Shown piece after piece: positions 46,658 through 56,277 of a stretch of DNA of 64,000 nt. Source of the stretch: Crossaster papposus (lineage: Eukaryota; Echinodermata; Asteroidea; Velatida; Solasteridae); NCBI GenBank assembly GCA_037893245.1, contig JBAIAA010000106.1:62001-126000 (forward strand), written 5' to 3'. The position numbers and the translations under genes are program-made. Each line of letters starts with the position of its first letter. Position 1 is the stretch's first letter. The notes beneath the pieces were generated by a model. It was given only the letters and a program-made list of their open reading frames with translations, was not told the DNA's origin and searched no databases.

Positions 46658-47510
46658 TAGCTGTTTCGGTTTTTCACCGAAACAGCTTTTGTTTTCGTTA
46701 AAGTTTTTTTTGTTTAGCTGTTTCGGTTTTCCACCGAAACAGCTTTTGTTTTCGTTAAAGTTTTTTTTTTTCTTTTTTTTTTTTTTACTTTTTTTTTTTT
46801 CCACTTTTAGTGTTTTTACCCATAGAATTTACACACGTTTGTTCTGCCAATACACTTTGGCACTTTGGTGATTCCAATCGACTTGAGACTTGGTGTACAC
46901 TTAGACCTCCACCCACAGATGGTCCTAGAAGAAATTTGGCTCGATTGCGTCATTCAAGGTCACGTGACGTCACTTTAAAGGTTTAATTTTCCCCATAGGT
47001 TTTGTACACGTTTTTCTTCAGACTATTGACTTTGGCACTTCGGTAAATCCGACCGACTTGAAACTTGGCATACACTTAGAACACCACCCCCAGATGTTTC
47101 TGAAAGAAATTCGGCACGATTGCGTCATTCAAGGTCACATGACGTCACATTAAAGGTTCACAATTTTCTCCCATTGGTTTTGTACACGTTTTTCTTTAGA
47201 CTATTGACTTTGACACTTTAGTAAATCCGATCGACTTGAGACTTGGAACACACTTAGACCATCATCAACAGACGGCCCTAGAAGAAATTCGGCACGTTTA
47301 CGTCATTCAAGGTCACAGGGCGTCACGTTAAAGTTTCTATTTTTTTCCCATAGGTTTTGTGCACGTTTTTCTTTAGACTATTGCCTTTGACACTTTAGTA
47401 AATCTGATCGACTTGAGACTTGGCACACACAAAAGACCACCACACACATATTGAAAGTAATTTTAGACACTCGAAACAGCTCTGTGTTTGTCCACAAACA
47501 CATGTCTAGT
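46658..47510 (+). mobile_element. Helentron-like element A (complete copy)
   Basis: The 5' end is TAGCTGTTTCG within the hairpin CTGTTTCGG..CCGAAACAG; the first 57 bases are tandemly duplicated (46658 and 46715). The 3' end has the inverted 10-mer CGAAACAGCT, then the hairpin TGTGTTTGT CC ACAAACACA, then TGTCTAGT. A subterminal inverted copy of the 5' tip followed by a 3' hairpin and CTAG-T is the structure described for Helentron/HINE elements. The interior is four units of a ~177-bp tandem repeat (starts near 46819, 46992, 47170, 47347). No protein is encoded. Confidence 0.7.
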
Positions 47511-49972
47511 TGGCTTTTTCGCTAAAAAGCGAAAAAGCCTTTGTTTTTCTTCTGTTTGTTTTTTTTCTTCTTCTTGTTCTTGTCCCATAAATCGCATAGA
47601 CTTTGTACACGTTTCTTCTGGAGGTCACTTTTGTCATTAAACATACTTCAATTTCATTGAAACTTTGCACATACTCAGAACTCATACTGAGCTAGTGCCT
47701 AAAACTCGGATGTCATCATGACGTCATCACGTGACACGTGACGTCATCTTAAAGTTTTAATAATTTAATCTTTGAAAATCTATACAAAATCAACCGCGAA
47801 AGACCGTAACTAGATGTTTGTGGGAATCGATAGAATAATTAAGGATCTTCATTTTATCTCGTGTGCGTAAAATCACGTGACCCTTCCTTCCGGTCCAAAC
47901 CGGAAGTGGCTTATAATTTGAAAGTGGAAAATGATTTGAACTTACTTTCAACGATGTTAGTCTCTAGCTAGGCTGCGCTCTCCAAAAAAGTGACCGGTGA
48001 CGTCATAAATTGTTTTAGCGCCCTCTAGCGGCAGGTTGAAAAATGTTTAAAATGAATAATCAGTTGATGTGTGTGGCGAAGTTTGTTCAAATCACTTTAT
48101 AACTGATGTATATAATCAGCTTCATGATAGGAACAGGTTGACGGAAAGAAAAAAATATGACGTCACCAGACCGGAAGTTATAATGAAATTACCTCTTTTC
48201 CTTTAAAAATACCTAAAAAATTAACCCAGACAGATATAATCTTGTTTTTTGCTCTAAAGGTTAATGTAAAAGTACTTCTCAAACTTCCCTGTGTTTTGTA
48301 GCAAAAGGCGAACTTGGACATACCCTGAGACACCCTTGAAATTTCATGTTTTATGTCCTTGATTGCACGGCGCCAGTATACGTGTACATTGTATTGAGCG
48401 TACTTGCACGTACGATGTCAGTACGCTCCATACATTGTACAATAGAGAAGGGAAGGAGGGACACTGGTATCCATTTGTACGGTGACATGTGAAACACGAG
48501 AGTCATCAACATAGGCCACGAGGAAGGGCGCCGCTTATGGCAGGTAGGTAAACGTGCCTTCGGCAACGCAGAACTACGCGTGAATTATACATGTACCATA
48601 TAATAGATGTACGCGAACTTTTGCACAAGTACTTTTAACAGAAAACAAATTGGTATTCTCATCAAACTTAACCTCCGTAAATACTCTATAGTGCACTCGT
48701 GCCTTGCGGACAGGCGTCGTGATGACGTCACCATGGGTCACGTGACGTCGTCTTAAACGTGCAATAGATTTAATGTTTGAAAATTAATAAAAAAATCAAC
48801 CGCGTATGATCGGAACTTGAAGTTTGTGGGAATTGATATAATATTAAATCCATGATCTTCATTTTATCTCGTGTGCGTGAAATCCCGTGACCCTTCCTTC
48901 CGGTCGAAACCGGAAGTGGCTTATAATTTAAAAGTGGACCATAATGTGAACTTAGTTTCAACGATGTTAGTCTCTGGCTAGTAGTGCTTTTCACAAAAAA
49001 TACCGGTAACGCCATAACATGTTACAGCGCCCTCTAGCGGCAGTTTGAAAACTGTTAACAATGAATAACCAGTTGATTTGTTTTGCGAAGTTTGCTCAAA
49101 TCACTGTATAACTGGTTTATATAATCAACATCTTGTTAGGAACAAGTTGGCGAAGACAAAAAAATATGACGTCACTAGACCGAAAGTTACAATGAAAAGA
49201 CCTTTAAACCCTAAATAATTGCTGACAAATCAACCGCGATAGATATAATTCTTTTTTTGCTTTAAATAGACAAGTTCAGACAGCTCTCGAGCTGTATGTT
49301 AATGACGTCACGATGACGTCATCAAGTATTAGATTGCAAGCAACTAATGATTTGTAGATTTAATCTTTGAAAATCAATATCAAATCAAATGTAACAGATC
49401 TGATTTAGATTTTAACGGGAATTGATAGAATAATCCAGGGTCTTCATATTCGTATTACATGCAAAATGACTTGACCCTTCCTTCCGGTCCAAACCGGAAG
49501 TGCCTTATAATTTGAAAGTTGAAAATGATATGAACTTACTTTCAACGATGATAGTCTCTAGGTAGCCTGCACCTACAAACAAAGTTACCGGTGACGTCAT
49601 AAATTGTTATAACGCCCTCTAGTGGCAGGTTGAAATTTTTTTTTAAATGAATAATCAGTTTGTTTTCGTGGCGAAGTTTGCTCAAATCGCTTTATAATTG
49701 GTATTTATAATCAGCATCTTGTTAGGAAAAAGTTGGCGGATAAAAACAAAATAATATGACGTCACTAGACCGGAAATTACAATTAAAAAACCTTTAAACA
49801 TTTCTGAAAATTAACCGCGAGAGATATAATCCAATTAATAATTTAAAATTTGCAGTTTTGAAAAAATTAAATAAAGACATTTATTAAATGAAATCATAAA
49901 TGTAATGAACAATACAAAAAAAAAATGCGAAAAAGCCATATGCTCTGTTCCTTGAACAGACATATCTCTAGT
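47511..49972 (+). mobile_element. Helentron-like element X (second family)
   Basis: It starts TGGCTTTTTCGC directly after the CTAGT of element A. The 3' end has the exact inverted 12-mer GCGAAAAAGCCA, the hairpin TCTGTTC CTT GAACAGA, and CATATCTCTAGT. The interior holds three diverged copies of a ~470-base module with anchors at 47847, 48857 and 49442. Each module contains a CTTCCGGTC..ACCGGAAG-type hairpin and 'cgccctctag.ggcag'. It is the same family as 41935-42903, which has one module. No Rep/helicase frame is seen, so it is non-autonomous. Confidence 0.7.
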
Positions 49973-50522
49973 TTTTTTTGGTTTTTTTTCCACTTTCAGT
50001 GTTTTTACCCATAGGATTTACACACGTTTGTTCTGCCAATACACTTTGGCACTTTGGTAAACCCGATCGACTTAAGACTTGGCATACACTTAGAACACCA
50101 CCCACAGATGGTCCTAGAAGAAATTTGGCACGATTGCGTCATTCAAGGTCACGTGACGTCACGTTAAAGGTTCAATTTGTCCCCATAGGTTTTGTACACG
50201 TTTTTCTTTAGACTATTGACTTTGACACTTTAGTAAATCCGATCGACTTGAGACTTGGCACACACTTAGACCACCATTCACAGACAGTCCTAGAAAAGAA
50301 TCGGCACGATTATGTCATTCAAGGTCCCTGGGCGTCACGTTAAAGGTTCAATTTTTCCCCCTTAGGTTTTGTACACGTTTTTCTTTAGACTATTGACTTT
50401 GACACTTTAGTAAATCTGATCGACTTGAGACATGGCACACACAAAAGACCACCACACACATATTGAAAGTAATTTTAGACACTCGAAACAGCTCTGTGTT
50501 TGTCCACAAACACATGTCTAGT
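49973..50522 (+). mobile_element. Helentron-like element B (5'-truncated copy of A)
   Basis: From 'ccactttcagtgtttttaccc' onward it matches element A, with three ~177-bp units (starts near 50008, 50182, 50359) and the identical 3' hairpin ending TGTCTAGT at 50515-50522. The 5' hairpin is missing: the copy begins in a T-run just after the end of X. Confidence 0.7.
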
Positions 50523-51484
50523 TGATATTTCAGTTTGTGTAGTTAGCCGCAAGGTCGATAGTGATTGAAAAGAAATATCTATTGGATCAGCAAAATCGCT
50601 TGAACCCGTCTGAAGGTCAAGTTCACGACGAATAATGATAATTTTCCTTTTGAAAAATGTAGAAAATTGGTTACTAAGGAGGACATGTGATTCACAATTT
50701 GGAAGGTGATGTGTGTTATTATTAAGTAGGGTATTAATGATGCAATGCACTTGTTTGGTGTCAGCAGTTGATAGTTTGTCAAGGAAAAATGCTTTCTTGG
50801 ATTCAATGGAAAGATCAGTAACAACTTTCCTTGACTCCATGTAAAGTTGGCGGTGATATGAGGAACGTGACTTCCTCCATTTACGTTCTGCTTGTCGTCT
50901 GTTTTGACGTGCTTCATGAATACGTTCATTATACCAGGGCATTCTATGTTTTACAGTGCGATTTTTTGTTGTAGATGGAGCACAACGATCAAGTATGTTT
51001 GTGATTTCAGTATTGTACCAGCTAAAATATGTATCTACGTCGGTCTCAGCAGGTCGACTGTCTCTTAAATGGTTTAGTGACAGTACAAGTTTAGAATTAT
51101 CTATTTGGCGGTAATTTCGCAATGTAGAGGTAATGCGCATTGGGGGCAGCTTTGCTTCATCTAATAGCAAGCAAATAACATAATGATCGGACATTAAATT
51201 TTCATGAATCGTGCAATCTCTTATGATAGAATCTTCATTCCGAGTAAAAACCAGATCTAAAACATGACCACCTATGTGTGTTGGATCATGAACATGTTGA
51301 ATAAGATTTGCAGCAGTAGTGGTTGTCAGTATATGATTAACATCAGGTTTGGTAGGTTTATCCCAGTGTACATTAAAATCACCTAATAATAATAGTTTAC
51401 CAGGTAAAAGTGTGATTACATCAATAAAAAGATCAAATTCATGAAGAAAAGTAGATAATTTAAAATTATTTAAAACTGCCTTCG
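50523..51484 (-). pseudogene. LINE ORF2, endonuclease (APE) part
   Basis: The frame is open from about 51484 on the minus strand. It includes the APE endonuclease signatures 'KLLLLGDFNVHWD', 'THIGGHVLDLVFTR' and 'LMSDHYVICLLL' (the SDH motif near 51192-51184), then the linker toward reverse transcriptase with 'CAPSTTKNRTVKHRMPWYNE'. It stops at the end of Helentron-like element B. The N-terminal endonuclease residues are missing (5' truncation). The last in-frame codons join those at 46657 without a shift if the array is ignored. Confidence 0.82.
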
Positions 51485-51647
51485 CCTAAACAAGAAATGA
51501 GTACGCTCCTTCTCTCTAAATCTATGTGTATTGTGGCTTCTCGTCTACCAGTTAAATGTTTTACAAAACTGTGTCCAAATAACACAGATGCCATATTACA
51601 TATGCAGTCGCCTAGGGTGCTGTAGGATGCCACCTTCTCTTCAACCT
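51485..51647 (-). pseudogene. SGNH-hydrolase-like gene, N-terminal part
   Basis: On the minus strand, after an acceptor-like 'ttctttgtaatttag', an open frame reads 'VEEKVASYSTLGDCICNMAS', then 'VLFGHSFVKHL' and 'DLERRSVLISCLG'. Hydrophobic-GHSF is the catalytic-Ser block I of many SGNH-like proteins (usually GDS, here GHS). The frame ends exactly where the LINE begins. With 44363-44790 it forms one disrupted gene. The upstream exon, if any, is not found. Confidence 0.6.
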
Positions 51648-52057
51648 AAATTACAAAGAAAATTACCTGAATGTACTAGGTGTTAACATAAATATTAACC
51701 TTCCTAACAACACAATCTTTAAGTCCCAAATCGGCAATGTACATGCACATACACCTGTACAGGCACACATTAGCTAAATCATTCACGAACGAATCGTCTC
51801 CAGGTGAAAGGTAAACCAAAATGACAGCATGGGATCAAACTCACTCACAGGAAGACTGGATACCCCAAGTCCCTTGCAAAGAGCTTGTCCAAATCCAATA
51901 CTACAATTGATCAACTCTCACTGGGAGACTATTTCAAAACAGAACGGGGCAGTCTGTGTGGGTTGGAATGCATCCCCTTAGTTCTTCTCTGTGATGTCCT
52001 TTTTGGGACTGCACGATCTATTCCGGAGATCTGATGGGGCTCCCCTACTTTATTATC
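51648..52057. other. No recognisable gene
   Basis: May belong to the LTR element relic to its right; no LTR boundary can be fixed. Confidence 0.4.
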
Positions 52058-52560
52058 TCACACCCCTCGGTCAACTGCCACATCACTCGGTGCAGACTTG
52101 GTCACAACAAAGTCATATTCTGACTCATTACTACCGTCAGAGTCATCACCAGACTCTGGCTCTGCAAGCGGATCGAACCGTAAATATTTACGGTTGACCG
52201 TCTTCTCCGGTCCACCATTCACTGGCCGAATACGGTACACATCGTCACGGGCACTCTTTCATGCTACAACATACGACTCTCTGCCGTATGCATTTTCTAA
52301 CTTGTGACGGCCTTTAAAAGCACATTTCTTCAACAGTTCTCGGGAAACTACTGGCAAAGGTGCAGGTAGGTTAATTTTGTGACTGTGGGCATTTTCATTC
52401 TGACGAGACCTCTTTTCTACCCTTTCTTTCACCAATAGGCCGTATACGGTGTACACATTTTTCTTTTCATCCCGTTTCGACCCCGTGGGTCTAAGAGAAC
52501 TCTTTGGTTTTGGACATAGTTTTGTCTGGAGATTGTGATTAAAAACAGTTCTCCACAAAA
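52058..52560 (-). pseudogene. Ty3/gypsy-type integrase C-terminal relic
   Basis: Two minus-strand frames, separated by a shift near 52250, together show the integrase tail pattern. The first carries 'VSRELLKKCAFKGRHKLENA', then 'YVVA'. The second carries 'VYRIRPVNGGPEKTVNRKYL'. In Ty3/gypsy elements the K-GRHKL..W..YVV...VY.VRP...R.LHRN.L block closes the integrase. The catalytic core, reverse transcriptase and LTRs are not recognisable here. It is a short decayed fragment. Confidence 0.55.
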
Positions 52561-53554
52561 ACGCCTGTCGAATTTGAGTAATTATCGACTAAAATCGGCA
52601 CTAAATGATCAACAGCGACGGGGCATTTGTTCATGGTCGCATTACGCTAGCGTGTCACATTAGTTTGAAATACATGCGCTCTGGTACCACGTGATCCGAA
52701 TCCTCCAATCACAACTCAGGTCATAGGCTATTGTATCATTGCAAATCAAAACAATCATGGCGTCGCCCATGTCACGATCGTCGCGTGTCGAACTCCGTGA
52801 TAAAACCAGTTGTTTTGTTCACTTAAAATAATTTTACGGCCGAGAAAATCTTGTGAAAATGGCAACGAATTGGCAGAGAAGTTGGTGAGCCTAGACCTGC
52901 TACTGTGTGCTACAACTGTCGTACGAGAATTGGTCGTGAAAACCAGTCAAACAGTCGTGACACTACACAGTACATGCATCGGGTTTACGCTAAACGTTGC
53001 GTGTTAGTACCGTTGTATTATTGATCCCGAACGTCCGACAATCTGCAATATGCCTGGCATGCAGCAGAGAAGCGTAAACGTGCAGAGACACTATCGAAGA
53101 AAGCACATTTGCCTCCCAAAACTCAGTCTCGGCCTTGTCGGGTTCGCTGTCATCATCGGGTCCCGTATATTGCCGCCTCAGTACTGTATTATTGGCAAGG
53201 AACCAAGCAAGAGGTTGAGTTACCCAATAATCTCGGACAGGCCAAAACAGTAAAGTGCGGTAGGTCATGTACACGTATAGCCTATAAAGTAAGGTCAAAA
53301 TTAAAGATCTAATCTGCTTCCCCAGCTTCCCAGATTATGTCTATATCGAATTTTGAGAGGCTATTTTACCTTTAAAATGTATGTTGAATAGACATAGACA
53401 AAGTAAAATTAAAATTCATTTCTCTTACCTTGGCCCCGGAAAATCTGCTTCTGAAGTTCTGGTTATTACCAGATCTACCCCGATTTTGACAGCCCCGACA
53501 GTGAGTGGGGGTTGCACGGGGTACCGGGTGGGGTTGGTTGGGAGATTGGTTGGG
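52561..53554. other. No confidently recognisable gene
   Basis: A plus-strand frame around 53045-53255 reads as a basic peptide ('KRKRAETLSKKAHLPPK..') and is fairly open, but I cannot assign a family and see no splice context. Confidence 0.4.
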
Positions 53555-54090
53555 GGGTTGGAAAGGGGATTGGAAAATAACCCCTGCTTATATGCTTCAG
53601 TCCAGCTTCATCACCATTACCAAACTGCACGAATGATGACCCAAGTGGGGCTATATTGACCTTTAAAAAAAAGAAATTATCGTAACAGGTCGTTCAAAAA
53701 TTCATTATTGATTGTATATTTCCCCCCTCTTGTTTATCACCAGATTCAACCTTTTTAAGCAGTTGCTAATCAAGAAACAAGCAGTGATGATGCCAGGTCT
53801 CTAAAGAAGCATTTACTCAAATCCAGTGCCAGCCTACCATCTATACGCCCCAAAATTCGAAGCACGTCCTACCAGCCATGTACATCATCTGCCAAATATC
53901 GCATGGGTTGTTAAAATTGTAACATTAATGTTCTAATTTTTTTATTTGTTCTAACGGAAAAGTTGAGAGAATTATGCTCGAACTGGTTATTATTGAACTG
54001 GTTGATGATATTTAGGACACGTCAGGAGCATTTCTTTTTGACACTTTTAATTATTTTCATTTAGTTAACTGAATTTGTTTTCAACGCTCT
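53555..54090 (-). repeat. Dispersed repeat family R2, reverse copy
   Basis: Reverse complement of 8000-8545 and 11093-11345. Shared phrases include the complement of 'ggtcaatatagccccact' and of 'gttgagagaattatgctcgaactgg'. Confidence 0.65.
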
Positions 54091-54539
54091 TTCTAATTGA
54101 AAAGTGTAACCCAGTTTAAACTTATTGGAACTACACACTGAAACATCTATTATGGAGTATGAATATTCCCCTTTTGGAGAAAATATGGACTAAAAATGGG
54201 CATTCACAACAATTTATTCAAACTGTGCATACAATTCACTTTTTCTGTCATTTCAAATGTTATTGCAACATTGACTTTAATCACAATAATTGTTTAGAGA
54301 CAATTCAGTATACCATTGATTACAGTATGCCTTTGCCCAGTAAGGTTAATACAGATCCAGTGTGAAATAAAACTGTAGGGTGGGTCAGGCACTATCACTC
54401 GTGGACCACAGCAACCAACATGTGGGTACAGGGCCACAAATTGTGAACATTTATTTGTTAATCTTCAATTGTCATGTGATTCTGTTTATTTTAATGTCAC
54501 TTTGCAATGTTATGTTTCATAAGTGAGCACAGAAGATTG

Positions 54540-55100
54540 TGTACACTGTAAAAAATGTTGGGCATTATTTGACCAACTTATTGCCCTAAATTGGTGTAAA
54601 TATCAACTTCCCAACATCTGGTCACTAGATGCCCAACTGCAATTGTTAGATCATTTTGACCAGAACATAGGTAAACAACAATCACCAGTTGTTGGTTAGA
54701 CAGCTTTTCTCAATTTGTTGGTCTTTTCATTTTTTGTATTTTATTGGTCAAAATATCTTACACAATAGATGGTAAGTTGGCTTTGACCAATACATGAAAC
54801 ATCTACTCAATTAAATAATGGTCAACTACATTTCAACAGCATTCGTGTCTCATACGTTCACATAGTTGGTCACTGGCTTTTCACCAACGATTAGAACATC
54901 TCTTAACTTATTTATTGGTCAACTAGAATTTCAAGAAAATTGGTCATGCTTATTTTCAGATTATTGGTCAAAGATTGGTCAAAGATTGGTCAAATGTCTT
55001 TCACTATTTTGTTGGGTAATTATGGTTTCAACAATATTGGTGACTTGTTCGAGTACAAGTAATTGGTCAACAAAAATTTCACATATAGAATATAATACAA
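54540..55100. repeat. Degenerate TTGGTCAA / CCAAC repeat block
   Basis: Many copies of 'attggtcaa' and 'ccaac' words in both orientations, starting after 'actgtaaaaaatgttggg'. It resembles 32805-33125 in style. A 111-codon open frame (54866-55201) crosses it and includes 'yWSKIGQRLVK'-like repeats of the DNA; it is not a recognisable gene. Confidence 0.5.
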
Positions 55101-56277
55101 CCGTTGTATCATATTTAAGAGGTGAAACTTTGCTGAGATTCATAATCTTTGTCATAGCAACAGGATATCACCAAAGGAGTAAAGATCACTGCAACAATTA
55201 AGGTACTTTAATAATGGACAATTATAACGGGTGCTGAATTAATACAAACAAAAACAGTGTCAATAACAAACATGTTGCATCCTGCAAAACATGTGCTTGC
55301 CTTAATTGGCTTTTATTTCAAGATTTTGTGCTTTTAATAACACATCAGATAGGGAAAATCGAGACAGTTAATTAAACAAAGTAAAATGTATTAAAAATAA
55401 AAATAAAATAAAAAATGATTTATTGGTTGACAACTCTGATTATAACACTGGTGTTTTTTTTAAACCCTAACCAATTAGGCTCTCGCACTAGAAAGCCTAC
55501 GAAACCTTCAACAGCTGCACAGGTTCAGTAATTATTGTACTGATAAACCTAACAGTACTAAATTTGAAGTTTTATTGACTTGGTACAGATGGGTCAATGC
55601 AGTGATGATTGGCTAGTGGTATTATGTACATTGTAATTAGTGGACTAGAAACTGTGCTAGGAACTGTGCCGTGACCCGCCGTGGGTCACCCACAAATAAT
55701 GCCTGTTTGATCCCCTAAACTCCAAAATGTTTACAAGTCTCCTACCTTTCTGCCCTGAACCTCACAGAATTCAACAGGATCTTTCTGACCGAGTTAAAAC
55801 AAAATCCAACAAGAAGTTACTATATGGTTTGGTATCAAACCTGCCAAAACCTAGAAAAACCTGCAGTTGGAGTTTGATGGGTTTGGGGTAGTTAGGGTAA
55901 AAAAAAAAATTAAAAAAAACTTACTCTATTTAAATTTTAAAACAATACAATAAAACTTCTGTGGCCTAACAGTTTTTCAGCGTGTCGCCAACAATTAAGT
56001 TATCTATTTTGTTTTGGGGGTAGTCATTAACAATATGATTTTACAATCTTTGATCTGAACAATCCAACCACAATTTTGTTTGCATCTTCTGATAAACTCC
56101 AAACATTAACAAGAATCTCTAATTGAACAATCTACTTTTAAAGGTTCACAGAAATAAAAATGGACAACAAAAAATACATTTGACAAATTGTCAAGTGCTC
56201 TCAGTAAAAAACCAACTGGATTTGTTTTCATGCAACACTACGATGGGGGAACTTTCAACTTGAGGACAAAAAAGACA
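55101..56277. other. No gene; 3' flank of the spliced gene
   Basis: AT-rich. TTTATT at about 55570 would be an AATAAA polyadenylation signal for the minus-strand gene that ends at 56278; this is weak evidence. Confidence 0.4.

Larger units (their letters stand above)
44791..51484 (-). mobile_element. L2/CR1-type LINE, 5'-truncated, interrupted by Helentron-like array
   Basis: Orientation is minus. The 3' end has the L2-like hairpin phrase GCGCTTTGAGCC..TTGGGAAAAGCGC followed by the tail (TAATG)n at 44796-44815. The 5' end is truncated inside the endonuclease domain near 51484. Without the insertion at 46658-50522 the element is about 2.8 kb. It lies inside an SGNH-like gene, whose two halves flank it in the same orientation. 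Confidence 0.85.

Noticed and set aside
48351..49015. Short minus-strand frames inside element X
   Set aside because: They do not match each other across the three modules and show no Rep/helicase motif.
53045..53312. Basic plus-strand peptide as a possible exon
   Set aside because: No family match I recognise, no clear acceptor/donor pair, and the minus strand is equally open.
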